Positions 1 through 11,400 of a stretch of DNA of 64,000 nt are shown here, one piece after another (position 1 is the stretch's first letter; every line of letters starts with the position of its first letter). Origin of the DNA: Heterodera schachtii (Eukaryota; Nematoda; Chromadorea; Rhabditida; Heteroderidae); NCBI GenBank assembly GCA_023374025.1, contig SIJG01000005.1:3631966-3695965 (forward strand), given 5' to 3'. The notes under the pieces were generated by a model. It made no database searches. It saw only the letters and a list, made by a program, of their open reading frames with translations, and was not told where the DNA came from. The translations under genes and the position numbers were made by a program.

Positions 1-64
1 ATTATTATTCAACGGTTTTGTTTACCATTCGTGTCAGTTTCTGGTTCAATTGATGTACGTGAAT

Positions 65-456
65 CGGACCGGCTCAGTTCGGCCCCGGCACGGTTCGGCC
101 CCGGCATGTTTTTGCACTATAACTTTTTTCTTTCTCAACCAAATTAAGCAATCTTGATATCATTCGAAAGCTCTTCACGTGCTCTATTAGCCTTACAAAA
201 ATCAAAAAAAAATTTAGCATTTAAAAAAGTTATTAAGAAAAAACTTTAAAATTTTTGACTTTTTGGAATTTCATGCTATAACTTTTTTGGTAATTGTCTA
301 ATCGCGAAGCAATAGCTTACAAAAAGTTTCTAAACACATTAATACATTAAGCATTCGAATGATACCAACGTTGTTGGATTTGGTTGAAAAAGAAAAAAGT
401 TATAGTGAAAAACATGCTGGGGCCGAACCGTGCCGGGGCCGAACTGAGGTAAACCG
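65..456. mobile_element. MULE-type MITE i (CGG...CCG ends, 8-bp target duplication)
   Basis: A 392-bp inverted-repeat element begins CGG and ends CCG. It is flanked by acgtgaat (57-64) and acatgaat (457-464), an 8-bp target duplication with one mismatch, inside an exon whose unbroken form is known from Y2. The arms are about 75 bp or more. The outer part holds two short GC-rich direct repeats (a CGGTTCGGCCCCGGCA-like unit). The inner part holds an AT-rich core with TATAACTTTTTTCTTT and the complement. It has no coding capacity. Placement with Mutator-like elements rests on the 8-9 bp duplications and on the transposase remnant in the neighbouring element 516-2272. Confidence 0.8.
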
Positions 457-529
457 ACATGAATTCATTCTCATAAATCACGCGCTTTTGGCGTTGTGCC
501 CTGACGTTTTTTCTCCCGGTCAAGATCGT

Positions 530-838
530 TTTCGCGAGGCCGTTTTCGGTTTTCGCGTGGGGTACGTTTTCGCGTGGCCGTTTTCGCGTGGGGTACGTTT
601 TCGCGTGGCCGTTTTCGCATGGGGTACGTTTTCGCGTTGCCGTTTTCGCGTGGGGTACGTTTTCGCGTTGCCGTTTTCGCGTGGGGTACGTTTTCGCGTT
701 GCCGTTTTCGCGTGGGGTACGTTTTCGCGTTGCCGTTTTCGCGTGGGGTACGTTTTCGCGTGGCCGTTTTCGCGTGGGATACGTTTTCGCGTGGCCGTTT
801 TCGCGTAGGGTACGTTTTCGCGTGGCCGTTTTCGTGTG
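530..838. repeat. 31-bp minisatellite (CGTTTTCGCG units)
   Basis: About ten head-to-tail copies of a 31-bp unit in which ggggtacgttttcgcg alternates with ggccgttttcgcg (for example ggggtacg at 559 and 590). Each unit is two shorter halves of the form NNNCGTTTTCGCG. The array forms the left end of element 516-2272. It creates long open frames in several frames because the unit contains no stops; these are not genes. Confidence 0.9.
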
Positions 839-900
839 GTTGCATATAAAAGAGAATTCTCCCACTATATTTTACCAAAATTTGTTTTGCTCTTATTTTC

Positions 901-1998
901 TTTCGAGTTTTAATTCACAACTACATGTGCAGAATGCGTTTCAATGTTCCAATGACGGCGCCTCTGTTCCACTCGCACGAATGGAATGTTCATCAGTAGG
1001 GCGAGGATTCTTAGTTTTTTAATTATTTTTTCTGCGGCTTAGTTACGACGAGAAATGCACGAAAAACACATTTTTAGCTCGGAAATTCTTCGTTTTAACG
1101 CCACTATTCATCATTAGGAATCACTATTTTGGAGCTTCGCCACTAAAAAAAATTATTTTGGAAGTTGGCCACTAAAATAATTTTTTGCCACTATTTTGGC
1201 GTTTCGTCACTATTTTTGCCACTATTTTGGCATTTTTTTGGAAAATTTCCCAAAAAATGGAATAAAAACAAAAAACACACCCCAAAAATCGACCTAAAAA
1301 TTCAAAAAATACACCCCTAAGAATCGACCTAAAAATTTTCAAAAATACACCCCCTAAGAATGGGAAAATTTTCACAAAATTACCCCAACTATTTTTTCCT
1401 TGTTCAATATTTGCTAAGAAAATATTTTGTAATTGCAATCAGTGAATAAAATTGTTTGCCTCAATTTTAAATTATTTTCAAATTAAAAACAGCTATTTAA
1501 AAAATTACACCACTAAATTTAGAACTTTTTCGCCACTATTTTTGCCACTATTTTGGCATTTTTTTGTCACTATTTAGTTAATTATTTTGGGGTTTTTTGC
1601 CACTAAAAATCCTCGCCCTATTCATCAGCGCACCTTAGAGGGTGCTGATCGGACCAACAACTTCGCCGACGCATTCCATCGCAAACTTCAGCGGCAATTT
1701 AGTTGCACTCTTTCCAACTATCTGGCGCTTCATTGACATGATCAGATGTGAGCATAAGGCGATTGATGCGGACATTTCACGTTGTGTCATGGGAGAATCC
1801 GTTCCACAAAAGAAAAAGAAATACCGTGATGCTGATGCTCGAATTCTTCGTCTCATCCACCGTTATAACGACATCAATAACAATCTCCTCCCCCAAAATG
1901 ATCACAATTATGCAAATGTCAATGTGAATCCCGAAAACGTTAACAATTTTCTCACTGGTCTTTCCCGAAACATGCAATGCGACCTTAGTTTGTTCTGA
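901..1998 (+). pseudogene. MULE transposase C-terminal remnant, interrupted
   Basis: Read in frame across the 997-1620 insertion, the peptide runs PLFHSHEWNVHQ then RTLEGADRTNNFADAFHRKL, followed after a frameshift (near 1715) by PTIWRFIDMIRCEH and a lysine-rich stretch. The RTNN...E/D-AFHR-L...(H)P-xIW-FI pattern is typical of the C-terminal part of Mutator-like transposases. The insertion splits the codons after WNVHQ and duplicates TTCATCAG. The catalytic DDE region is absent, so this is a relic. Assignment is by motif recognition only; a profile search with the MULE transposase family would confirm it. Confidence 0.6.
997..1620. mobile_element. hAT-like MITE nested in MULE element
   Basis: A 624-bp element with terminal inverted repeats TAGGGCGAGGATT(C/T)TTAGT and a perfect 8-bp target duplication TTCATCAG (989-996 and 1621-1628). 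TA/CAGGG-type ends with 8-bp duplications are the hAT signature. The interior is AT-rich and repeats the phrase ccactattttggc and the phrase acacccctaagaatcgacc. No transposase is encoded. Confidence 0.85.
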
Positions 1999-2288
1999 TT
2001 TGTTATTTTTTGTTATACTATATATGTGTTTTTGTAAAATTTATTTTTTTTTTCCGTTTGACGCACATCCAACCAAACTGACAAATTATTTTAGAAGGTA
2101 CCAGCCGCAAGAAATATAAAAACAAAAAATTAAGAAAATTGTTCGAATTCGGGTTCGGGATTCGAAAAATGGATGTTTGGCACATATCCGACCAATTTCA
2201 ATCCTAAACAGGTACTCACGCGAAAACGTACCCCACGCAAAAACGGCCACGCGAAAACGGCCTGCTGGCCCGTTTTTCTTCAGTTGTT

Positions 2289-2714
2289 CGGGGACCGGTG
2301 AATTGGACACCAGAAAATTGGGCAACGGAAAACTGGACACCAAATTTCTCTTTAAAAAAATAAATCCACAAAGAGATTGAAAAATAAATTTGTGAAGGAT
2401 AAATGGATTCATGAATTAAGGCACTGATCAGGCATTCCAGGTACGATGGTCGATCAATGTGCCAAAAAATGCTCAAAAAATGGGAACTCCATCAAAAGAA
2501 AACTTTTTTTGTTATGAATGATATGATGGCTTTCTTCTGCTGATATTACAAATTATTTATTTCCATTTTATTAAGCATATAAAAAACATAGGTATGTGCA
2601 GATTAAAATACAAACTTTTAGGCCACACCAAAATTTTTGTTTATTTATTTTTAATTGATTTATTTTTATATCAAATGGTGTCCAATTTTCCGGTGTCCAA
2701 TTTACCGGGAGCCG
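2289..2714. mobile_element. MULE-type MITE iii
   Basis: A third inverted-repeat insertion in the Y1 exon. The left end has the order accggtgaattggacacc, then a second gaaaattgggcaacgg unit. The right end is its complement (ggtgtccaattttccgg followed by ggtgtccaatttaccgg). It starts CGG and ends CCG like the other members, and each arm again carries two short direct repeats, here of an ATTGGACACCGG unit unlike the others. A clean target duplication is not visible; a few bases of the exon (cctg) are missing at the junction. Confidence 0.65.
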
Positions 2715-2921
2715 CTTCATGTGCCCATTGCTGATCATGACGCAATCTTTAACGTACAACTGTCACCAAATGTGGCATTGTTGTTCCAAAGAAATGCCAA
2801 AGAGAGGGCCAAGAAAATTATTGGCGGAAGTAGCATCATTTTTATACTGAAAAATGAATGCCAAAAATCTTAAAAATAAAAAATATTATTTTTTAAAATT
2901 ATTTTACCAATGCGTCATGCT

Positions 2922-3190
2922 TAGGGCTATAAATGATTGATTTTGCATATTTTTTCTGAGCATATTCTACGAAGAAAGGGGCTCAAATATATTTTTTTGA
3001 AGGTTAAAGTCATTTTTGGCAGTTTTAACGCATATTTTAGTGCATACTTGGGCATTTTTCGGGTTTTTAGGGCATTTTTGAGTGATTTTTATTCCATATT
3101 GAATGCATATAATTTATATATTTATAGATCTAATTATGGTATTCAAAAAAACAAATTAAAATTATAATTCGAGCGATTATGAAAAATAAA
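2922..3190. mobile_element. Truncated hAT-like MITE (TAGGGCTATAAA end)
   Basis: The left end tagggctataaatgattg matches the terminal repeat of the complete MITE at 23030-23672, followed by related sequence with many gcatat and gggcattttt phrases. No right terminal repeat or target duplication is found, so this is a fragment. The remaining DNA from 2850 to 3250 holds no recognisable gene. Confidence 0.45.
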
Positions 3191-3259
3191 AATGTAAATT
3201 ATTTAAATGAAAATAAACATACAAATTCGCATGTTTAAAATTTTTACCGAAATCTTGTT

Positions 3260-3688
3260 TGAATTTTCATCAAAATGTCGGCTTACCACTCTCATCATTT
3301 TTTGTTGGAGTTCCTTCTGTTGTGCCGTCGCCGCTTTTCCTTCCCTTTTTGCATTGCCAACTCTTCACAAATAAATCACTGCTTTCGCCTTCATTTTCCA
3401 ACTTTCACAGAACTCAACAAAGTCATGATAAGAAATTTTGGAAAACATTTCTTCTTTTGGCCTTTGAAATTTGCCATTTTTGCAATTCCATTCGACCGTC
3501 ATTTGGTGCCAAAATTGGCGTCTGCTAATTTCCAATGCCAATGCCAATGCCATGTCTTTCGCTTCCTCCGTCGCCTCCCCCTCCGTTGTGCCATTCACTT
3601 CTCTCAGTTGAACAGTGGTGACAATGCCTCCGATCAGCTTCATCAGCAGAATTTGCAGTTGAATCAAAGGAATTCGCCATGCTTTCAT
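3260..3688 (-). CDS. Gene X, unit A: small secreted protein of unknown function
   Basis: The ATG at 3688 opens a 107-codon frame to 3365. It starts with MKAWRIPLIQLQILLMKLIG, a plausible signal peptide, then a polar region with EWNCKNGK and FCESWK. The same sequence recurs in units B-E at 22343, 27955, 34400 and 40306, always just 3' of a CGGS gene on the same strand. Aligned copies keep the FCE(S/N)WK(T/M)KA stretch. Copies A and B are open from the ATG, while C, D and E carry frameshifts, a lost start or a stop. Downstream exons seen in other units (an EF-hand-like exon) are missing here because a MITE fragment and other DNA follow. No known family was recognised. Confidence 0.5.
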
Positions 3689-3839
3689 TTTTGTCCAAAT
3701 TATTGAGATTTGAAATTATTAAATTTGTTTTTTTCCATTTCTCTTTTAAATATAGCAAAATAAGCATGAAATCAATTTTCGATTTAAAGGTGTTGATCAA
3801 TTCGTTCTATAATTCTTATTATTTGCATATTTTATTATT

Positions 3840-4370
3840 ATACACAACTTAGTTCGGGACAATGCCGGTTTGTTTTAGTTTTTTGTTCAGTTTTAAGTGA
3901 CGAAACGTACCGTGAAAAGTTAATTTTGTCCTTTCGTAAAAAGTGCCAATTTTCCAGATAACTTTAATTAAAGGCCACAAAATTAAATAATATTAGATAC
4001 CATTCGATTTTTAAATTGCTTTACTACATGAAAAAGTTAATGAATTTTCAAAAAGTTATGGCAATTTTTTCAACATTTTTGGACACAACTTTTTGAAACT
4101 AACTTAAATTTTTTGAAATTTACATGCTAGTATAGCAATCAATGTCCAATCCAAGAAATTATGATAGAATATTATTTATTTTGGATTCTTTTAACAAAGT
4201 CATGATGACTTTTTCACGCAAAACCTGTAAATTGGCATTTTTTGCGAAATCACCAAACAATTTTTAGAAGGGACCGGTAATTTTTCGAATTAACTGGGAC
4301 CGGTACTGACCGGTACCGCGGTGACCAGTACGGGGACCTGCCTGGATTTTCAACCGATGCCGGGGTTAAC
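3840..4370. repeat. Inverted-repeat/foldback-like repeat of the AAAAAGTTATGGC class
   Basis: AT-rich DNA containing caaaaagttatggcaattt and a nearby cacaactttttgaaactaac, the same inner core as the MULE-type MITEs. It ends in GC-rich direct repeats gggaccggtaa, ggaccggtactgaccggtacc and ggtgacc. Copies occur at 28640-29060 and 40985-41470 in the tandem units. Exact ends and a target duplication were not found. No gene is seen between 3710 and 4690. Confidence 0.45.
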
Positions 4371-4698
4371 AGGTACTTTTCCAAACTTGTAAAAAATGCA
4401 AAAGTTTGAAATGTTTAATTATTTATCAAATGACACCCATATTTTAAATTATGCAAAATCACCATTTTAAAGCAAATTCAAATCTATTCTGATAATGTTT
4501 CCGCATTTAATATTTCTTAATATAATATAATTCGTAAAAGGGAATAATAAAATCTTGAAAATATATAAAGTTTTATCCATTACTAAGATACAAAGAAAAC
4601 AGTTATATATATGGTGTAATTGTGTTTTTCTATCTAATAACGTTGTGTTAGACTAATTCAGAATATCGATGATTTCCTAACAAATCCTTCACTTGTCC

Positions 4699-6230
4699 TC
4701 ATAAATTAATTCTGCTTCCACCGTAATTAATTCGAACATTTCCCGTTGGCGTTCTATCAATTGAAAAACTGCCGCCGCAATTAATGCGACCACTTTCCAT
4801 TTTCGACTTCTTAATGGTTGCACTTCCACCACAATCAATGCTAACATTTTTTATTGGTGAATCCTTCATATTTAAACTTCCTCCACAGCTTAACTGTACA
4901 CTTTGCGCTGTCGATTCGACAATGGTTGAACTTCCTCCACAGTTCATGTTGCCAGTTTCCATTTTCGATTTCGTAATAGATAGAGACCCACCACAACTCA
5001 TATTAACTTCTCCTGCTGGAGATTCAATAACATTTGTACTTCCATTACAATTAATGTTGCCAGTTTCCATTTTCGACTTTTCGATCCGTAAAGATCCACC
5101 ACAGTTAAGCCGAATATTTCCCATTGGTGACTCAACAATCCCAATGCTTCCACCAACATCAATCTGACTGCTTTCCATTTGCGACTTGTTGATATTTAAA
5201 CTCCCACTACTTTCGAGCTGAACCCTTCCCATTGGTGACTCATCAATACTTAAACTCCCACCACATTTCATTTGGGCATTATATTCTATTGGTGAGTGAT
5301 TTATATTTAAAGATGCATCACATTCAATGTTAGCACACCCGATTGGCGAATTATTGAAGTGTAAAGTTCCTCGGACCAGAAAGTTGTAAAAACTACTTGT
5401 TGATCCAAAATTATTTGCAGCGGCACCTTTTTTTACGTCAACGCATAATATGCGAATACACTCATCTGCCGATTGGTCGATATATAAATTTCCATCGCAT
5501 ACAACTTGTATTTGTCGCGTTTGCCGATCGGTTATATTTTCGCTAGAAAATAACGCTAATGGCACACTGACAATTATATTTCTTATGTTTTTGTCTTGTA
5601 TAATTTCCAGATGTGTCTCTGTGGCCCGGTTTTGATAAACTCTCCCATTCACACTCAAATCATGCCCTTCAACACCAACATTAACATTAGGTCCGTCAAC
5701 TGAGTAAATTTGTCCATTAATTGAAATGTTATTGTCCTCGGTGCATTGTTGACGCAATGAATTAGCCAAATCTGAAAAAGTAAATAATAAATAACAGTTA
5801 ATGGACAAATATTAAGATTGGGTTGGATACCTACACCACTGTCTATTGTCTTGTATATTCCATCATTTATTTCGGGGATATTCTATGGCACTATTTGATT
5901 CTGCTGCCAAATAGGCCAATCAACCGGTGCCCAGAAGATACTTCCGGAAATGGTCTTCTATCTCGTGTGCTGTCTGCTCGATACTTAAATTAAAATAACT
6001 TCAAACGCTAGATAGGCCTCTATTATTCTATTTAGTTCTCTAATAATGAAAATTTACTGCGGAAATTTCCATTTCTATTCCTCCAATCTTCTGATTACCA
6101 AAAAATTAACAACCTCCAGTATTGCTGCGATTATTAACCCCTTGTGTGCTTCCAATCTCCTGAGTACTACCAACGTTGCGATTAATAGTTAACCCTCCTC
6201 TTATATGAAAAGTTGGACGACCAGATGAAG
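4699..6230 (-). pseudogene. CGGS repeat gene, unit A (5'-truncated)
   Basis: The last exon (5771-4699) is open and carries twelve 18-residue coils. It begins after a TTTTTCAG acceptor with LANSLRQQ and the module ending in LSVNGRVYQN. Upstream, a fragment of the glycine-rich exon is recognisable at about 6114-6200 (donor at 6114), but it degenerates and the signal-peptide and other 5' exons are absent. The upstream in-frame Met-like codon is not ATG, so this copy has no obvious start. See the intact copy at 41803-45324 for the full architecture. Confidence 0.75.
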
Positions 6231-6310
6231 AGTAATTTTGTTCTGTTTAGTTCCGTTGGAAATTGGCAAATGTTTTTTGTATTTATTTATTAATAAAATG
6301 CAGGAGAAAA

Positions 6311-6442
6311 ATTTGGGCACCCTATTAAGGATTTTAAAAAATCGAATATTTTAATTTGGGCACCCTATTAAGGATTTAAAAAAATCAAATATTTTAATTT
6401 GGGCACCCTATTAAGGATTTTAAAAAATCAAATATTTTAAAG
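6311..6442. repeat. 43-bp tandem repeat, three copies
   Basis: The phrase tttgggcaccctattaagg starts at 6312, 6355 and 6398, giving three copies of a 43-bp unit. The rest of 6230-7070 is AT-rich with no convincing coding sequence or RNA gene. Confidence 0.9.
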
Positions 6443-7079
6443 TGAAAATGTTACACCTCTAATTGCAAGGCACTATAAATTTTATTCAAATTCGGATTAT
6501 AAGTTTTTAACAACGGGTCCATATAAATCCCAGCAGAAAATAAATTGATTAAAGAATAAGATTGAGTAAAGATAGTTTTAAGCGCAGCTTGGTATTTGAG
6601 ACTGAAAGTACAGAGTAATTAACAGATTTTTTAATTTTTCAGTTTTAAATTATTATCATAGTGCCCAAACTTCATCATGTCACCATAAAAATATATTTTA
6701 ACTAAAAAAATGTGGATTTGAGCTGTTTTCCAAAAAATTTTCTATTCGAAGGGCCCCATATAAACTCTAAAGACAGAAATACAGCCAAAAACAGTTTTTG
6801 TGAATTCTCACGGGATATTAAATAAAAAAATTAATAAGAAATAAATGAAGAACAAAAAAAAAATTTAGAAAATTTTCAATTCCATATTCCAACTTTAAAA
6901 TTGATAGTTTTATGAGCAAAATACCTGTTTTGAGATTTTGAACTTATGAGTAAAAGATGAGATTTTTACCTTTCTATAATTTTTCCACTTTATATGCTTA
7001 TAATTTTCGCTCTAATTGTCGGATGGATAAATTTTGAAAAATAGTAAAAATTTGTTCACCCGCTCGGATTCTTGACTTT

Positions 7080-7205
7080 GATATGCTGCAACCGCCCGAT
7101 GCTTCACCGATTAGCAACATTAAAACGACGAGAAAGGCAAAGGAAGAACAGAAATTCATTGATGCCGAATTTGTTCAATTTTGGAATGAATTTAATTTTA
7201 AAAAA
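7080..7205 (+). other. Possible isolated exon or gene fragment
   Basis: A short open stretch with balanced codon use reads LQPPDASPISNIKTT and then KEEQKFIDAEFVQFW before turning into low-complexity AT-rich sequence. It differs in composition from its surroundings, which suggests a real coding remnant. No start, acceptor or family could be identified. DNA from 7210 to 8300 shows nothing recognisable. Confidence 0.2.
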
Positions 7206-8302
7206 TATTTTAATTTATTTTTTATTATTTTTTTCTCGTATTTTATACACGACAATTTATTTTGTTTTTCTCTTTGGTTTGTTGAATTGCCAATGATATC
7301 CACCCACACAATAGATTCTTACAATGAGTGGGGTTGTGTTGAATTCACATGAATTTCACATTTCCAAGAAATTTATAATTAAAAATTGTTTTTTTGGAAA
7401 AGTTTATACACTCAGATTTTGCGCCAAAATCTATTTAGAAAAAATATTTTTTAATATTATCGTTTTAGTCATTTTTCAAAAAGAAAAAATGAAATTTTGT
7501 CACAATTTTTATAAAAAAAAATCTTACAACAATCCTTCTCAAAAATAATCCAAAATTCAGGAAAAAATCGCAAAAATACGTAATCTATAATCCATAATTA
7601 CGCGGTCCAATAATTCGCAATTGGGTGAAGCCCTGGTTGGCTAGTACTCTTCGGCTTTTAGCAGTTTTTGTACCGTGTGACACCAAACGACATTCTGATC
7701 CGATTTTTCGACATTTTAGTAAGAAAATTAACGAAATCTTGGTTTGTAAGTAATTCATTGGCCCGCTGCTGATCAATGAGCATTTTTATCTAATTGGCAA
7801 TTAGCATCCTTTTTGTTGTAAAATATTCCGATAAAATAATTATCTGCTGGTCTATCAATTATAACATGTACCTACTTATCTTTAATTTCAAAACCCGCGG
7901 ATTGACCAAATCAAAATATTTACATATACAAATTTATCGGTTAAATTTTTAAAAAGTTAAAATTTCTCGTCCAAATTCTGCTGTTTTGGCCATCCCCGAT
8001 CATTATCATCCATAGTAATCAGTTCTTATAAATCTGTTTCACTGGTAAATCAATCTTTTTGTCAACAAATTGCTCATCACACGAATGTTTGGTTTGACTA
8101 CCGGCCGATGTATCCAATTGTATTGTAATAAAACTAAAAATTAATATTTACCAAAAAAAATATACAATTGGACCCATATCCCCAATTTTTTAGCTAATCC
8201 CAACTTAATTCTTATTTTAATTGACTCCCCTTATTTTTTTACCGTATATGCTTCGTACTTTACATGTTCTAACGTGATGTTTATAGCTGCCTCCCTTCCC
8301 AA

Positions 8303-8480
8303 TTTCTTACTGTAGCAGTTGTCTTCTTATTTCTTACTGTAGCAGTTGTCTTCTTATTTCTTACTGTAGCTGTTGTTCTCTTATTTCTTACTATAGCTGC
8401 TGGTCCCTTTATTTCTTACTGTAGCTATTCTCCTCTTATTTCTTACTGTAGCTGCCCGCCCTATCCCCGATTTCTTACTC
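8303..8480. repeat. 27-bp tandem repeat in the 3' flank of Y2
   Basis: The phrase tttcttactgtagc(a/t)gttgt recurs at 8303, 8330, 8357, 8384, 8412, 8439 and, more diverged, 8471. The spacing is 27-28 bp except for the last step. The array abuts the Y2 stop codon; the stop itself (tta at 8475-8477 on the plus strand) sits in the last copy, so the C-terminus of Y2 may have been set by this array. Confidence 0.85.
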
Positions 8481-11400
8481 TGGATCCCAAAGCAGTTTTT
8501 CTGACTGTAGCTGCTCCGTCGTTTTTGGCTCAGCTACTGTACTCGTGCCATTCTGATCCAACCGCGGATGATTAGCAGCAGTAGTGTATTTTTGCCCCTT
8601 CTTTTGCCGTATAGTAATTTTGTCACTGATTTTGCCAAAATCGCTTTCGCTTTTCACTTCAGTGCTCTTTTTGGCACAGCTTTTCACTTCAGTGCTCTTT
8701 TTGGCACTAATTTTGCCAAAATCGCTTTCGCTTTTCACTTCAGTGCTCTTTTTGGCGGGAGAAGAAATCTAAAAATTAAAATTTAAATAATTAAAATTTA
8801 AAAAAGTAATTATTATACTGCAGAAGAATTGCGGTTTAAATTTGTTTCTAAAAAATATATTGGGATGAAAAAGTTTTGTAACTCATAAATGTTAATGGGA
8901 GGCATAAAACAGGCAAAAAATACGCTAATTACGAACCTAACATAGTGTGAAATCAAACTAAATTTGATGGGACGCATACATTTTTATGAGACCAAAAAGT
9001 GCCATGAAACGCAAATATAACACATGATCCATACACACTGATCACTTACTCGGCTCGCTTTATCACCAGCAACATGAGTAAATTTTGGTGACGGTGGAGG
9101 TCGCAATGGCGAAGCAATGCCATTTTTGGCGATTGAAAAAGCCTAAAATTAAAAAAACAAAGGGTTGATTTGTCTAATTTTAAATTTTCAAAAAAAAAAT
9201 GAAAAATTTTCTGCCATTGTTTAAAATTATTTATTTAGCCAATGTTTTGCTTTTTGAAATGAAATATTGAATTTTTTAAACACTTTTCATGTTCATTAAA
9301 GGCACTTTTTTTTGGCAGTTTTTAGTCTATGCCTATTTGCCTACTAAAAATCAATAGGTTTTATTCAGTAACAAAAAAGTTATGGCCAGATTAGCACCAA
9401 AAAAACCAACTTGGCCAACATTTACGGCCATAACTTTTTTGGAAGAGAATAAAACTTATTGATTTTTAGTAGGCAAATAGAGGACATTTAGGGGTATCTA
9501 ATGATATCAAGATCTTCAAATTTGGTTCATTCTGAAAAAAGTTAACCAATGTAAACATTCAAAATTCACAAATATACGACATCATATCGGAGATACGACG
9601 TCACTTGAAATAGGCCCCTGGCATTTTTACTGCTGGTAACTAGGGATGTGAAAAATATGTACAAAAAGTGGTCAAAATAAAAAACATCCCGAAATATGTA
9701 AGAAACATGTTTAAAAATCCAAATAATAAATTAAAAAATTTTTAGTGGTTATTTTTTTGGAAAAAAAAATTATTGGTAAAGCGTTAAATAGGAACAAAAT
9801 GGCATAAAAAGGACCTAAATAGATTTATAATCATATTTTAACATTTTAAAAACTAATTTTTTGTATTTTTAGGAATAGGTTTTCAAAAAAAAAATTTTTC
9901 TTATTTCCTTTTCAAAAATTGAATCAAAAATTAGTGCCAATTTTCCCATAAATTCTCTTTTTTCTTGTGCTAGTGCTTTTTCTTAAAACTGTCGTCCTCC
10001 ACCCTCACTTGGAAAAATTCCTGAAAAACTTTGAAAAATTGGAAATATTTAAAGAAATTTAGGGAATATTTGAAAATTTCGTGAAAGTTTAAATTTTATA
10101 AAGTTTTATGTTACAAAGGATTCACTGGTAACTTACTCGACTCAATTTATCACCAGCAAAATCAGTAACGTTTGGTGAGGGTGGGGTAAAAGGCATCTGC
10201 GAATCAGCAGAAAAACGAGCACTTCGCATTGGCGATGCAAGGCCATTTTTGGTGGTAGAAAAAATCTGAAAAACAAAAATTATGTCTTTCTGTCCGTCAT
10301 AATTATCGTTTTTTATTGTAAAATTCCTCTACCCCATATGAGTTTTTTTCAGTTAATTTTTCCAATTTTAGAGCATATTTTTGAAGGTGTCCGTTCACCA
10401 TGAAGGAGTGGGTTTGGTTGCCTTTTAATCATTAATAAGCAAAAGAAATTTAGGCTTTTTTGTATTAATTTTCTTAGAGCAAAAGTTTTTTAGTTTGATT
10501 TCTTTTACAGTTAAAGTTTGCCCAGATACTTTCGTGATATGATTGTACAGTACACAATATTTATTCTGGATAGGGTAAAAAACCTAATGAAAAATAATGA
10601 TGAATCACATTAAATGATTCAAAAATTTCTAGAAAAATTTTCCCATCAATTATGTAAATTAAATATTCAATTCAAATAAATTTAAAAAATAAATTTAAAT
10701 GCCTCTCTGATCACTTACTCGCTGCATTTTATCACCGGCAAAATCAGTAACGTGTGGTGAGAGTGGTGGAAAAGGCATCTGTGAATCAGCAGAAAAACGA
10801 GCACTTCGCATTGGCGATGTGTAGCCATCTCGAGTGGTCTCTTTGATGAATTTGATTGTATCTGCAAATGGCATTGGCACTTTGATTTAAAAAACATTTT
10901 TACTGGGCCAAAAACATCGTTAAAATAAAATCTTAGTAGTACCAGAAGTAGCAGCATTTTTGTAATTTCTGACAGTCTTTTTTTACCCAAAAAAAAACTA
11001 TTATTTTTAGAAAAAATATTTTTGTTTTTTCGACATTGTAGTTTTTTTCAGAAATGTTCCTGAAAATCAGTAATTAACTTAGTTTCGCTATTCCGAATTC
11101 TATGAGTAAATTAATAATTACAGCGCTAAATTTACACAGAAAATTTTTTCTCGTATAAAGCTCAATTGATGCCGATGATAATCGTGTTAGAATTTTAATT
11201 TTAATTAATAATAAGATTATTTTTCGCTTGCCGATTAAATTCTCGGTCCTAACAAAGTGCAAATTAAAAATGTCAAGAAATTATTATGAATTCAATAAAT
11301 AATTGTTTCGATTCCCCAGTATAATAAAATGCTAATAAATAAAAATGCATTTTAATTAATCTTTTTTATCATTTTTTATTTATTATTCAAATATTTTGTT

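Larger units (their letters stand above)
516..2272. mobile_element. MULE-type element ii with minisatellite terminus and transposase remnant
   Basis: About 1.76 kb inserted in the same Y1 exon, starting ccggtcaagatcg and ending ctggcccg. Flanks tttttctc (508-515) and tttttctt (2273-2280) differ at one position and look like the 8-bp target duplication. The left end is a 31-bp tandem array (about 530-838). The right end has a short inverted version of the same units at 2215-2270. The interior encodes a broken MULE transposase C-terminus (901-1998), itself hit by a hAT-like MITE (997-1620). Its GC-rich ends resemble those of the MITE at 13143-13528, linking the MITE family to this element. Confidence 0.7.
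26..2839 (-). pseudogene. Family Y signal-peptide exon (Y1), shattered by transposons
   Basis: This is a copy of the first exon of the secreted family described at 8475-11638, found in four fragments: 2839-2715, 2288-2273, 515-457 and 64-26. Laid end to end they match the intact Y2 exon almost base for base, down to the donor site after AATG at 26. The gaps are filled by three mobile elements (65-456, 516-2272, 2289-2714). The 5' fragment starts with ATGATGCTACTTCCGCC and encodes a hydrophobic leader, but it runs into a stop soon after the leader, so the copy is dead. Downstream exons would lie left of the window. Identity with Y2 is seen directly; loss of function is inferred from the breaks. 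Confidence 0.85.

Noticed and set aside
347..1022. Several overlapping 90-170 codon frames full of RGVRFRVAVFAW or ENVPHAKT repeats
   Set aside because: They arise from the 31-bp minisatellite, whose unit has no stop in most frames; they extend across transposon boundaries.
4784..5167. Plus-strand open frames opposite the CGGS coils (also at 24127, 29369, 36163, 41922)
   Set aside because: They are antisense shadows of the 54-bp coding repeat. The minus strand has the conserved exon borders and phase.
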